Position numbers and translations under genes: made by a program. Positions 26,414-35,296 of a DNA stretch of 43,283 bases are shown piece by piece (position 1 is the first letter of the stretch; each line of letters begins with the position of its first letter). A model generated the notes under the pieces. The model was not told the origin of the DNA, ran no database searches, and saw only the letters and a program-made list of their open reading frames with translations. Source of the stretch: CAYMWF01 sp964394085 [NCBI: uncultured Gemmatimonadota bacterium] (GTDB taxonomy: Bacteria; GCA-2686955; CAYMWF01); contig CAYMWF010000009.1 of NCBI GenBank assembly GCA_964394085.1, forward strand, positions 1 through 43,283. The letters run 5' to 3'.

Positions 26414-27823
26414 CTAGGAAGGTTCTTTCCTCAGGTCATACAGCTTGATCCTGTAGCGGAGCTTATCCCGCTTGATATTGAGAAGCTCAGCCGTCTCACT
26501 CTGATTCCAGTTTGTTTCAGACAGGCACTTCAGAATGATGGCCTTTTCAATCTCTTCCACGATATCCTTGAAGAGGATGCCGTTAGGCGTAATCGAGCCT
26601 TTCAGGATTTCGTCGAGCTGCGCCACAATATTGCATCGCTGTACAGTGGTTTTTACCTGATCAGGCAGCATATCGGCCGTGATTTCTTCTCCTTCTTCGA
26701 GAAGAACCACTCGTTCGAACAGGTTCTTCAATTCCCTTACGTTGCCCGGCCACGAATACCTCAACAGGATCGCCTCCGTCTCGGGCAGGATACGCTTGAA
26801 ATGTTTATTGAATGCCTTGTTGAATTCCCTGATAAAAAACTTCGCCAGCAAAAGGACATCCATCTCTCTCTCTCGCAACGGAGGCAGAGAGACAGGCACA
26901 ACCTTTAGTCTGTAATAGAGATCCTCCCTGAAGTGACCTTCCTCCACGGCCTTGTCAAGGTCCCTGTTGGTTGCCGAGATAACGCGAACATCCACAGATA
27001 TATCGCGAACGCCGCCGACCCTCTTGAAGCTCATTCTCTCAAGCACTCGAAGAAGCTTTGCCTGGATGGTAGGCGACATTTCACCAATCTCATCCAGAAA
27101 CAGGGTACCGTTGTGGGCCAGCTCGAGTAACCCTTTCTTCTGAGTCCTTGCATCCGTAAATGCACCCTTCTCATGACCGAACAGCTCCGATTCGAGAAGG
27201 CTTTCCGGTAACGCAGCGCAGTTGATTTCCATAAAGGGCTTGTCGAACCTGTCGCTTTTATGATGAACAATATTAGCGATGAGTTCCTTCCCGGTACCGC
27301 TCTCACCTTCTATAAAGATCGAAGTAGCGCTCGACTTGGCGACCTGATCGATGATCCTGTGAATATTCTTGATAGAGCTGCTGTTTCCGATAAGTCTGTC
27401 GAATTTATGCTTTTCCCGAAGCTTGCGCCGGTGATAGTTCAGTTCTATGATGAGTTTTTTCGATTCAAGCGCTTTTTCAATAGTGACCAAGAGCTGATCA
27501 AGGCTTACCGGTTTAGTTATATAATCGTACGCTCCCAAGCGCATCGCCTTTACAGCGGTGTCGATCTGCCCGAAAGCCGTGATGATGATCACAATGATAT
27601 CTTTGTCTCTCTCCTTGATCCTCTGGAGCACTTCGAGGCCATTTAAATCGGGCAGCTTGAGATCGAGAATCACCAGATCGGGTAAGCGTTTGTCGATTTC
27701 ATCCAGCCCGGTTGTTCCTGTAAATGCGGTACGCACATCATACTTGTCTTCTTCCTGAAGGAATCTGGAAATAAAATGTACTATCGTCTCTTGGTCATCG
27801 ACAATCAGTAGATCCGCTCTCAT
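26414..27823 (-). CDS. Sigma-54-dependent response regulator (NtrC family)
   Basis: A 469-residue regulator with three domains: an intact receiver (1-120; acidic pair Asp9/Asp10, phosphoacceptor Asp54 in VILDLKLPDLNG, Lys in YITKP), an AAA+ sigma-54 interaction domain (about 140-370; Walker A GESGTGKE, GHEKGAFTDA, Walker B GTLFLDEIGEM, arginine fingers near SWPGNVREL), and a Fis-type helix-turn-helix at the C-terminus (NQSETAELLNIKRDKLRYRI). The loop that contacts sigma-54 reads GAFTDA instead of GAFTGA. ATG overlaps the stop of the sensor kinase as ATGA, so the two are a matched pair. It should activate sigma-54 promoters when phosphorylated; the targets are unknown. Confidence 0.92.
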   Translation of the reverse strand: MRADLLIVDDQETIVHFISRFLQEEDKYDVRTAFTGTTGLDEIDKRLPDLVILDLKLPDLNGLEVLQRIKERDKDIIVIIITAFGQIDTAVKAMRLGAYDYITKPVSLDQLLVTIEKALESKKLIIELNYHRRKLREKHKFDRLIGNSSSIKNIHRIIDQVAKSSATSIFIEGESGTGKELIANIVHHKSDRFDKPFMEINCAALPESLLESELFGHEKGAFTDARTQKKGLLELAHNGTLFLDEIGEMSPTIQAKLLRVLERMSFKRVGGVRDISVDVRVISATNRDLDKAVEEGHFREDLYYRLKVVPVSLPPLREREMDVLLLAKFFIREFNKAFNKHFKRILPETEAILLRYSWPGNVRELKNLFERVVLLEEGEEITADMLPDQVKTTVQRCNIVAQLDEILKGSITPNGILFKDIVEEIEKAIILKCLSETNWNQSETAELLNIKRDKLRYRIKLYDLRKEPS

Positions 27824-30699
27824 TGTATTGCCTCCGCTGGCTGCAGGCTTATTGGCAGGTCCAGATAAAATTTCGTACCTTCCCCAACTTTGCTTTCTAC
27901 GAGGAGCTCACCTCCATGCCGTTCCGCGATGGAGTAACTGATGAACAAACCAAGACCGGTACCGCCTTCTTTTTTTGAAAAGAATGGTTCGAACACCTTC
28001 GGTAAATCCTCTTCATGTATCCCCCCTCCGCGGTCCTCGACGGTGATGCGAATGTGGCTGTAGACCATACCACTGTTTTTCGGAGGTGGATGTTTAGTAA
28101 TCGAATTGACGGTGACTTCAACTTCCATACTTCGGCCCGATGCCTGCAATGCGTTCTTAAGGAGGTTGATTAACACCTGTTCAATCTTGTCGCAATCTAT
28201 CAGAACCGGTGCCAATGTCCTGTCACCTCGCATAATCAGCTTCACATCCTGATCTGTAAACTCTCCCTCGAGGCTCCTTGCCGCCCATTCAATACAGCTC
28301 CAGATACTGGTTTTCATCAACATCAAGGGCGAGGGACGTGAGACTTTGTACAGATCGACGATAATTCTGTCGAGCCGTTGAATTTCTCTCTCTATGAAAT
28401 CGATGGTTTCCCTGTTCTTATCATCCTTGTCAAGCCCTTTCCTGAGATACTGGATCCCTGTTCCGATCCCGCCAAGCGGGTTCCGGATTTCATGCGCTAC
28501 TGAAGTCGTGAATCGTCCGAGAGCTGCAAGCTTCTCGAGTTGCCGCAGCTCCTCCTCCATATGTCTCAGGTTCGTAATGTTATTCAGTTCTCCCACCGCG
28601 CCGTAAATCTCATCCTGCTCGTCACGCAAGAGAGAAGTGTTTACGCTCAATATTATAGTCTGTTCCTGCTCTCTTTCAAGCGTCAGCTCCTGCCTGAGAA
28701 AATATCGTTTAGTGGAAAGGGTTTGGAGAATCGGATTCGATGTGTTTTCGGTGATACGCATATATTCTTCAAGTTGACCGCCCAGGCAGGATTCAGGATC
28801 AGTTCCCAGGATCTCGGCACCAAGCTTGTTGATGCTTATTATTCTTCCCGAGAGATCCACTGACACGAGGCCCGAGGACATCGATTCCATGATATTCGTT
28901 CTAAATTCCTCACCCTTCTGCAAATCACGGTATAAGCGTTCGTTGCGCACAAGGATGCCTATCTGGCTGATAAATGTCTCAAGAGCGAGTATGTCGAGCT
29001 TGAATTGTCGGGTTTCAGCCCGATAACCAACGAACGCGACACCAAGTACAGGATACAATTCGCAATTGACACAGCGATTCAATGGATGGGTATCCTCGGG
29101 TTGGCCTGCGTGCTTGCATGTAATACCCTCAATAGTGTAACACGCTACATCCTGGAAATCGTAGGCCGGACATTCCTTCTCGTTGCATTGTATCTGGTTC
29201 CGGCAGTCTTCGAAATCCTGTCCCGATATAATTGATATTATCATATAAGACAAAGTAGGATCAGAAAATTCTTCGGGAAGTTTGATATCACCACCCAGCA
29301 ATGCGTCTTCTCTCATGATTCCGAGTCGTCTGCTGCCGGATCTCCGGAGGTTCTCAATAAGAAATGATTCCTCCGTTTCAAATGGTATATTGAATTCAAA
29401 AATATCTTCCCTCTTTCGGCATGCGATCCGCCCTTCGAGAGAACAGGCGCTCCTGTCGATCAGAGAAAACCCAAGGACAGGAAACGCCAGGTTCTCTGCG
29501 ACATATGTAGTAACCTTAGAAAGCGCTTCCTTGAAATCGTCCGCCATCCGGACCAATCGATTGATCTCGTTCAGATTGAGAAGGTGGATATTCGTCCGGA
29601 TGCGCCTGTATTGCAATTCCTGCAGCTCTTGCGTTAAAGCATCGAAAACCCTTTCGAGCCGTTCAATCGCGGAGCCGCGTGTAATCTCGAAACGGATTTT
29701 CTCGAGCCGGGAACTCCCCTCGCTTGATTGATACAATTCGCTCCTGACGAACCTTTCGGCACTCCTGGCAATCCTTTCCAGCGGGTGTCTGATTCGAATC
29801 GAATCGTGCCAGCCGAGCAGGAAAGCAAAGTAGAAAATCGTACCGAACACAGCCAAGAGCAGAACCAACGGTTTGTAAAACCCGATATAAACATCCGAGG
29901 CCCTGACAAATGCTCCACAGAGTAGATTAGATCCCCCTATACGGGAGAAGGATGCCAGCCAGCCGTCCCCATACTTTCCGGAAAAGGTCCAGACGGATTT
30001 ACGTCCGAGGAGGGTTTTAAGTGACTCGTATCCACCGGAAACAGACCTAATTTCTCCGTTGAGATCAAGGAATCCTTCAGGCAGCACGGATGTAATGGGA
30101 ACTCCTTCATCCGTGATCACGCACCATTTCCTGTCGCTTCCTGCTGTTACATTCAGTTTTTCCTTCAGATTAACGGATTGCTCCTCAGACAAAATGCAGA
30201 AAAAAACCCACCCGGGGTATCCTCGAACTGTTGAGAAAAATGTGATTTCACCCTGCTCGTTTTTATGAAAATTCGGATAAGGATTTCTGCATTTATGAAG
30301 ACGCTCTAACACATTGTCGGGCAGTTCCTTCGGCTCGTTCTGGTAAAGAGGGAAAAGGCGGTTATTTTTCAATTCGAAAAGATAGGCCCGTTCGTATTCA
30401 AGGATGTTCCTGTCGAAATAATCCAGAAAAACGGATGAATTGACCCTGCCAGTCACCTCCATGGTGTTTTTGAACCATGACAGACTATTCTGAATATAGG
30501 GGAGATTGGCCTCAGTAAAATCCTCAAGCCTGAATTGCAGACTCTGGTTCTGGAGTTGCATTTCCCGAAGAATGTACGGTCTGCGAAGTTCAGTATACAT
30601 CCAGAAAACAAGAACTCCCGTGATTGCTATGATCACGAGAGATATAGTGAGAAAATAGATTTTATTCCTTTGGCCGGCTTGTATACTTTTACGACGCAT
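27820..30699 (-). CDS. Sensor histidine kinase with cysteine-rich GAF-like region
   Basis: A 959-residue membrane kinase. Transmembrane segments lie at about 13-35 and 276-297, enclosing a periplasmic sensor of about 240 residues. A HAMP-like linker (298-352) is followed by a GAF-like region (about 380-560) that contains a cluster of seven cysteines (499, 505, 510, 520, 528, 543, 546; pattern includes CNEKECPAY and CVNCELYP). A PAS domain (about 600-710) follows, then the dimerisation domain with phosphorylated His736 (SVAHEIRNPLGG), and the ATP-binding domain (DRGGGIHEEDLP, KKEGGTGLGLF). The stop overlaps the response regulator start as ATGA. It probably senses an external ligand plus a metal or redox cue through the cysteines, which is inference. 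Confidence 0.92.
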   Translation of the reverse strand: MRRKSIQAGQRNKIYFLTISLVIIAITGVLVFWMYTELRRPYILREMQLQNQSLQFRLEDFTEANLPYIQNSLSWFKNTMEVTGRVNSSVFLDYFDRNILEYERAYLFELKNNRLFPLYQNEPKELPDNVLERLHKCRNPYPNFHKNEQGEITFFSTVRGYPGWVFFCILSEEQSVNLKEKLNVTAGSDRKWCVITDEGVPITSVLPEGFLDLNGEIRSVSGGYESLKTLLGRKSVWTFSGKYGDGWLASFSRIGGSNLLCGAFVRASDVYIGFYKPLVLLLAVFGTIFYFAFLLGWHDSIRIRHPLERIARSAERFVRSELYQSSEGSSRLEKIRFEITRGSAIERLERVFDALTQELQELQYRRIRTNIHLLNLNEINRLVRMADDFKEALSKVTTYVAENLAFPVLGFSLIDRSACSLEGRIACRKREDIFEFNIPFETEESFLIENLRRSGSRRLGIMREDALLGGDIKLPEEFSDPTLSYMIISIISGQDFEDCRNQIQCNEKECPAYDFQDVACYTIEGITCKHAGQPEDTHPLNRCVNCELYPVLGVAFVGYRAETRQFKLDILALETFISQIGILVRNERLYRDLQKGEEFRTNIMESMSSGLVSVDLSGRIISINKLGAEILGTDPESCLGGQLEEYMRITENTSNPILQTLSTKRYFLRQELTLEREQEQTIILSVNTSLLRDEQDEIYGAVGELNNITNLRHMEEELRQLEKLAALGRFTTSVAHEIRNPLGGIGTGIQYLRKGLDKDDKNRETIDFIEREIQRLDRIIVDLYKVSRPSPLMLMKTSIWSCIEWAARSLEGEFTDQDVKLIMRGDRTLAPVLIDCDKIEQVLINLLKNALQASGRSMEVEVTVNSITKHPPPKNSGMVYSHIRITVEDRGGGIHEEDLPKVFEPFFSKKEGGTGLGLFISYSIAERHGGELLVESKVGEGTKFYLDLPISLQPAEAIQ

Positions 30700-31119
30700 C
30701 AGATCCGTCAGCCTGTCTGTTGCTTTTAATCATCAGCGTTGTTTCGATTCCAGGGAGAGGTCTGATTCCCCGATTTATACCGGCAGGAGAATTTCCTGCA
30801 TATTCGCGCCTGACCGTTTCGGGAATCGAATCTGTCCCTGAAACGGATCGTTCCCGCCCATCCTGATTAAATCCAACGTTCACAACGGCGTCAACCTAAT
30901 TACGCATCTGGAAGTGCAACCCGCGGAGTTAAACGCGCCGTTTGAAACCGATGCCGTCTCACCGGAAGCTGAACGCCTTCAGGATTAAGAGACAAGCGGA
31001 ATCCTGCTTTTTTCCACCGAATGACACAGCTCCTGTGCGCATCAACCAACTCGATCCGGGAACGGGTACCTATAACGGTTCGAAGGTAATTCTTTTGCCG
31101 GAATTACGCGCCGCTTTTC
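30700..31119. other. Intergenic region upstream of sensor kinase
   Basis: About 420 bases between the two regulator genes on the minus strand. It has no convincing gene. It contains two inverted repeats (30783-30799 and 30814-30846) listed separately. I found no -24/-12 pair with correct spacing and no U-tract after the hairpins. Confidence 0.45.
30783..30846. repeat. Two adjacent inverted repeats upstream of kinase
   Basis: First: GCAGGA / TCCTGC with a 5-base centre (30783-30799). Second: CCGTTTCGGGA / TCCCTGAAACGG with a 10-base loop (30814-30846), complementary except for one bulged base. They may be regulator sites for the kinase operon, or the second may end the transcript of the enhancer-binding protein gene. 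Confidence 0.45.
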
Positions 31120-32559
31120 TCAATTCTCATCACCGCCTATCCTGTATCGATCTATCCTCTCGCGAAGAGTGTTCCGCGATATACCTAGAAGCTTCGCCGC
31201 CCGTACCTGGTTCCCGCTGGAGTGTGAAAGCGCATTTTCAATCAGTATCGCTTCGAACGCTTCGTTAAGATGACGGTACAACCTCCCGAAGCTGATCCTG
31301 CCCATACTCGAAAAATTCGGATCGAGTATGGAGGCGAATAATTTCTTATAATCCTTCTGGAGATCGGCAAATTGCTGACTCCCATCCTCCAGTTTCCTGA
31401 TATTTCCCGGTAAATGTTCCAGGAGTATGAGGTTCCCCTTGGCACGCAAAACCGACGATTGTATAGTATTCTCCAGTTCCCTCACATTACCGGGCCACGG
31501 ATATTTTACAAGCACCTCGGCTGTTCTGGCTGCAAACCCCGTAACCGGTCGTTTGGTCTGTCGGCTGTATTTTGTAAGAAAATGACGCGCCAGGAGAATG
31601 ATATCCTGTCCCCTGTCCCGTAGGAGGGGAAGATGTATGTGAAACACTTTCAAACGGTAATAGAGATCCCATCGAAACAGCCCGGCTTTGGAACACTGGT
31701 AGAGACTTCGGTTCGTTGCGGCGATAATACGAACGTCGACCCGGATAGTCTGATTCCCCCCCACTCGCTCGAACGACTGCTCCTGGAGTACCCGAAGCAC
31801 TTTACCCTGAAGTTTTGGGCTCATGTCTGCAATTTCATCAAGAAAAAGCGAACCTCCATTGCATTGCTCGAATTTGCCGATCTTTTGGGATGCTGCATCG
31901 GTGAACGCACCTTTCTCGTGACCGAACAATTCGCTTTCCAGCAGAGTGTCAGGCAGTGCATTACAGTTGACAGCCAGAAACGGCATTTCCGACCTGAGTG
32001 AGTTTCGCACGATCTCACGGGCAACGAGCTCCTTACCCGTTCCGCTTTCTCCCTCAATCAAAACAGTTGTGTTGGAGCAGGCCACCTGCCCTATAGCCTT
32101 ATAGATTTCAAGCATTTCAGGGCTCTTTCCGACTATCGTATCAGGCTCGGATCCCTGCTGCGATTTGATCCCTACGGTTCCCTCCGCGACCGGTTGACCG
32201 GCCTCCCATGCCCTTCGGACCACTTCTCGAAACGCTTCAGGGGAGATATCCCTGGAAATTACGTCAAAAGCCCCTTCTTTGATGAAATTTATTATATCTC
32301 TAGTAGTCACACTCAAAACCACTACTATGATCTGGACTGCAGGGATACGTTCTTTTATTCCGGTCACAAATTCATGACCCTCAGCGGAAACCTCATCATA
32401 AACGACTACCACCAGGGGCGGTGTCTCCGAGAACAGTATTTCGTTTACACGGTCCGGCTCATTTTCCCTGATGACCTGAAAATCCTCTTGGGATAGAAGC
32501 TGCTCTAGGGGTAAAGTCTTTTTGGTCCGCATCTCCAGAAGAAGTATTTTCTTCATCAT
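31120..32559 (-). CDS. Sigma-54 enhancer-binding protein with degenerate receiver
   Basis: A 479-residue protein with the NtrC layout: receiver-like domain (1-120), AAA+ sigma-54 domain (about 142-370; GESGTGKELVAREIV, GHEKGAFTDA, GSLFLDEIADM, YPWPGNVREL) and a Fis-type helix-turn-helix (NQVRAAKLLGISRNTLRERI). The receiver has lost its chemistry: the phosphoacceptor position is Val53 (LVVVVYDEV), one of the acidic pair is gone (Glu9-Met10), and the conserved Lys is Arg103 (VISRD). It is therefore unlikely to be switched by ordinary phosphorylation. As in the neighbouring regulator, GAFTGA is GAFTDA. TGAGGAAAG precedes two adjacent ATG codons. It lies upstream of the kinase across 420 bases. 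Confidence 0.9.
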   Translation of the reverse strand: MMKKILLLEMRTKKTLPLEQLLSQEDFQVIRENEPDRVNEILFSETPPLVVVVYDEVSAEGHEFVTGIKERIPAVQIIVVVLSVTTRDIINFIKEGAFDVISRDISPEAFREVVRRAWEAGQPVAEGTVGIKSQQGSEPDTIVGKSPEMLEIYKAIGQVACSNTTVLIEGESGTGKELVAREIVRNSLRSEMPFLAVNCNALPDTLLESELFGHEKGAFTDAASQKIGKFEQCNGGSLFLDEIADMSPKLQGKVLRVLQEQSFERVGGNQTIRVDVRIIAATNRSLYQCSKAGLFRWDLYYRLKVFHIHLPLLRDRGQDIILLARHFLTKYSRQTKRPVTGFAARTAEVLVKYPWPGNVRELENTIQSSVLRAKGNLILLEHLPGNIRKLEDGSQQFADLQKDYKKLFASILDPNFSSMGRISFGRLYRHLNEAFEAILIENALSHSSGNQVRAAKLLGISRNTLRERIDRYRIGGDEN

Positions 32560-32936
32560 CTTTCCTCACGGTTTTTGCGGGCTTACACAATTCGAACCTG
32601 GTGAAACGGCAGCAGATGCGATATCTGTCGGATATTTTAATCCTGAATCCGATTCACTGAAGCCCCAAACCGGTTAAATGACAACCCACCGATTGATGGA
32701 TCCATCAGACTGGGTCGATCTATAGCCGATTTCGAACCACGTTTTTCTTTATCGTCAACAGAATGGTCAAACTTTATACAGGAGGCATGTTTTCGGAAAT
32801 CGGAAATTAATGGACTGTGTATTTTTTTCCGCCGGATTCCGTTGTTATCCTTATGAGGTCCGGACGAATTCAGGATCACGACAGATTCAGAAGCAATTTT
32901 TACAGGTGGAAAAAGATTGCACACCTCGGGGAAATA
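32560..32936. other. Intergenic region
   Basis: About 377 bases between two minus-strand genes. A 95-codon opening (32637-32924) has no ribosome site and no protein character, so it was not called. No clear terminator or promoter seen. Confidence 0.4.
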
Positions 32937-33692
32937 TCACGGTTCCGACCGATTTTTTTTCGATATCATAAAACCCAGGGAGGTGAATTCACCGATCGAT
33001 TCTACGGAGAGAACATCACCGAGGGTTACTCCAGTTGAACAATTCCAGGTTACAGCGATTTCTATTTCCGCCGGGAACGGTGCTGCTTTTTCACCAAGTC
33101 CCCGCAGAAATATATCAGCGAACAGGATCTCCATTTCCCTTAAACCGGGTAAGAATTCGAGTTGATGCGCCTTTTGCGGCAGGTTAGTAAAATTGACTTT
33201 GAAGCGACCTTCCATGAGGCCGTCCAGCCGGAATGAGGGAGCATCGAAAACGAGCATGTTATCTTCCTCGATGTAATCGTAAGTGAGAAACATAGTCAGC
33301 ATCACTCTATCGATCCCGATTGTCCCGGACTTTGCCATGAAATCACCGATGAATGATTCACTCATTGGAAGGGTCAATCCATCGAGGTAGATACTCATTG
33401 AATGGGGTGCCTTGTGAGAGCGATCAGTATCGAACTTGAAAAGTACAAGCCTTTGCAGCGATATGGGTTCGGCTTCGGAGCCACGCGGGAAGAAACGGAG
33501 ATTTGTTACGCCTAAATCGAGTGATATAAGATTGAAAAAGACCTTATCATATTCAATTAGGACCTCATTTTCGACAGAAACCAGCCCCTTCCGGATCATC
33601 GAGTCGATCTTCCTCTCAATGAAAGATTCGGTAAGGTAAATGATACAGAGAACAAGTAAAGCCAGCAGCACGCCGATCTTGACCGCTTTCAT
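32937..33692 (-). CDS. Unrecognised membrane-anchored protein (one N-terminal TM)
   Basis: A 251-residue product with one hydrophobic N-terminal segment (about 5-22), probably an uncleaved anchor, followed by a beta-strand-rich body (for example LDLGVTNLRFFP, MSIYLDGLTLPM, GIDRVMLTMFLTYDYIEED). The pattern of repeated 'strand, DG, strand' elements recalls AsmA-type or other long-beta envelope proteins, but I cannot place it in a family. AGG lies 8 bases before the ATG. A short ORF on the same strand (33616-33927) overlaps its start in another frame. It may be the first gene of the regulatory block or a separate unit. Confidence 0.6.
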   Translation of the reverse strand: MKAVKIGVLLALLVLCIIYLTESFIERKIDSMIRKGLVSVENEVLIEYDKVFFNLISLDLGVTNLRFFPRGSEAEPISLQRLVLFKFDTDRSHKAPHSMSIYLDGLTLPMSESFIGDFMAKSGTIGIDRVMLTMFLTYDYIEEDNMLVFDAPSFRLDGLMEGRFKVNFTNLPQKAHQLEFLPGLREMEILFADIFLRGLGEKAAPFPAEIEIAVTWNCSTGVTLGDVLSVESIGEFTSLGFMISKKNRSEP

Positions 33693-33927
33693 CCGTTAAC
33701 CTTTCTGCCGGAGCCTCAGGATCAAGATTCGCTTGTATCAAAAACCGATCCCGGTTGCCAGTGAAATCTAGATTCTTGAAATATACTTCAACATCCGGTG
33801 AAATTTCTCCGAAAGGGAAATTACCGACAAAGAATCCGGGCGAAGAATCTAACTGAATAATAATCCTGAAATTTCTGAATTCAGCTGACGTCGCGAAACA
33901 GAAAACAGTAGGTTCTTGACCGGGCAT
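33616..33927 (-). CDS. Possible small ORF overlapping the gene downstream
   Basis: A 103-codon frame with a coherent stretch in its middle (PGFFVGNFPFGEISPDVEV, FKNLDFTGNRDRFLIQAN). It runs about 77 bases into the membrane-anchored gene and also overlaps the region before the plus-strand glycosyltransferase. It may be a real upstream gene translated into that overlap, or a frameshifted start of the 251-residue protein. AAAAGG touches the ATG, too close for a good ribosome site. Confidence 0.25.
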   Translation of the reverse strand: MPGQEPTVFCFATSAEFRNFRIIIQLDSSPGFFVGNFPFGEISPDVEVYFKNLDFTGNRDRFLIQANLDPEAPAERLTDESGQDRRAAGFTCSLYHLPYRIFH

Positions 33928-33951
33928 CCTTTTCTAACTATTTTGCCGCTC

Positions 33952-35196
33952 ATGCCGTATTCAATAAAAACAGAAAAACCGGGACGGGAGGGTCAGGGAG
34001 ATATCCGCGTGCTCCATATTATTTTGAATCTGGATACCGGAGGTGCCCAGGAAGTCGTACGGACTCTTGTAAAATATCAGCAAATGTCCGGATGCCGTCC
34101 TGTAGTCTGCACTCTAAGAGACGGGCCTGTCAGAAAAAAAATAGAAGAACTAGGCGTTCCGGTGGAGGTGATTCCCGGCAGGAAGTGGGGTGTCCAGGTT
34201 TTTCCGCTGTTTGTGGCAGACATGGTAAGGATATACCGGAGCCTTGGAAATGTAGTTAGGGCTTATAAAATTGACGTTGCGCAGACACACCTTTTCAGAG
34301 TCCTTGATTTTCTCGTACTGTTACTGCCGCTAACAACATCCCTCCGTGCGGTGACCTGGACATTTCACTCGGTAAATTTCCCCCTTCGTAAGGAAGAGAT
34401 GACGAGTATGCACTGGCTGCTCGGGCCAAAGCGGTCGGTTCAGCATTTACTATACAGGTGGATATCGCCCTATGTAGGCCGATATATAGCTGTTTCTGAC
34501 GAAGTAAAACGAAACATGATGCGGATCTTTGGTCAGATAGAAAACAAAATTACCGTTATCTCGAACGGTGTCGATGTTGATGCATACAAGTCTCCGGCTG
34601 AAAGTTATAGAGAAGAAGTTAAAAAGGAACTGGGACTGTCCGACAACGCCCGGCTTATTATCAATGTCGCGAACCTGCTCGAAGCTAAAGGTCAGAATCA
34701 CTTGGTTGACGCAGCCGCAGCAGTTGTTTCTACTAATTCTGAGGCGCACTTCCTCCTGGCAGGTGAGGGACATCTGAGGGGGAAACTCGAAGAGCAGGTG
34801 CGCCTGAAAGGACTCGAAGGCAACGTTCATCTGCTCGGCAGCAGGAATGATATTCCGAAGCTTCTGGCCGTATCTGATGTTTTCGTGCTTTCATCGATAT
34901 GGGAAGGGCTTTCAATGGCTCTTCTTGAGGCTATGGCAGCTGCCAAACCCGTTGTAGCGACGTCGGTTTCAGGTACAATCCAGGTTGTGATACCGGATAA
35001 GACAGGTCTCGTTGTGCAGCCTGGCGACTGCATCTCCCTTGCTGGTGCAATCAATAAAATTCTTCGTAACCCCGACCTGGCTTCCAGTCTTGGCAATGCC
35101 GCCAGGGAACATGTCACCAAACATTTCAGCGCAATGAAACAGGCTGAAGAACACGAAGTTTTATACCGGGAGCTCCTGGACTTGACTACTGCATGA
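33952..35196 (+). CDS. Glycosyltransferase, GT4 family
   Basis: A 414-residue GT-B fold enzyme of the GT4 type. The N-terminal domain opens with RVLHIILNLDTGGAQEVV (donor-side glycine loop), and the C-terminal domain has VISNGVDVDAY, HFLLAGEGHLRGKLE, VHLLGSRNDIPKLLAVSD and the retaining-enzyme motif WEGLSMALLEAMAAAKP (E-x7-E). It should transfer a sugar from a nucleotide donor onto a surface glycan or lipid carrier; donor and acceptor are unknown. A TTG at 33916 extends the frame by 12 residues; ATG 33952 is preferred although its ribosome site is weak. It leads a plus-strand cluster with a sulfotransferase and a second GT4 enzyme. Confidence 0.88.
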   Translation: MPYSIKTEKPGREGQGDIRVLHIILNLDTGGAQEVVRTLVKYQQMSGCRPVVCTLRDGPVRKKIEELGVPVEVIPGRKWGVQVFPLFVADMVRIYRSLGNVVRAYKIDVAQTHLFRVLDFLVLLLPLTTSLRAVTWTFHSVNFPLRKEEMTSMHWLLGPKRSVQHLLYRWISPYVGRYIAVSDEVKRNMMRIFGQIENKITVISNGVDVDAYKSPAESYREEVKKELGLSDNARLIINVANLLEAKGQNHLVDAAAAVVSTNSEAHFLLAGEGHLRGKLEEQVRLKGLEGNVHLLGSRNDIPKLLAVSDVFVLSSIWEGLSMALLEAMAAAKPVVATSVSGTIQVVIPDKTGLVVQPGDCISLAGAINKILRNPDLASSLGNAAREHVTKHFSAMKQAEEHEVLYRELLDLTTA

Positions 35197-35296
35197 GAGT
35201 CTGATTCTATGTACCGCTGTTTTAAAAAGCATTTATTCTACGGTAGAGCGTTACAAGCTGCATCCACTATTCGAATGGCCGAGAGGAGAACCGGTG

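Noticed and set aside
32637-32924. 95-codon minus-strand opening
   Set aside because: No ribosome site, no recognisable domain, and no conserved character by eye.
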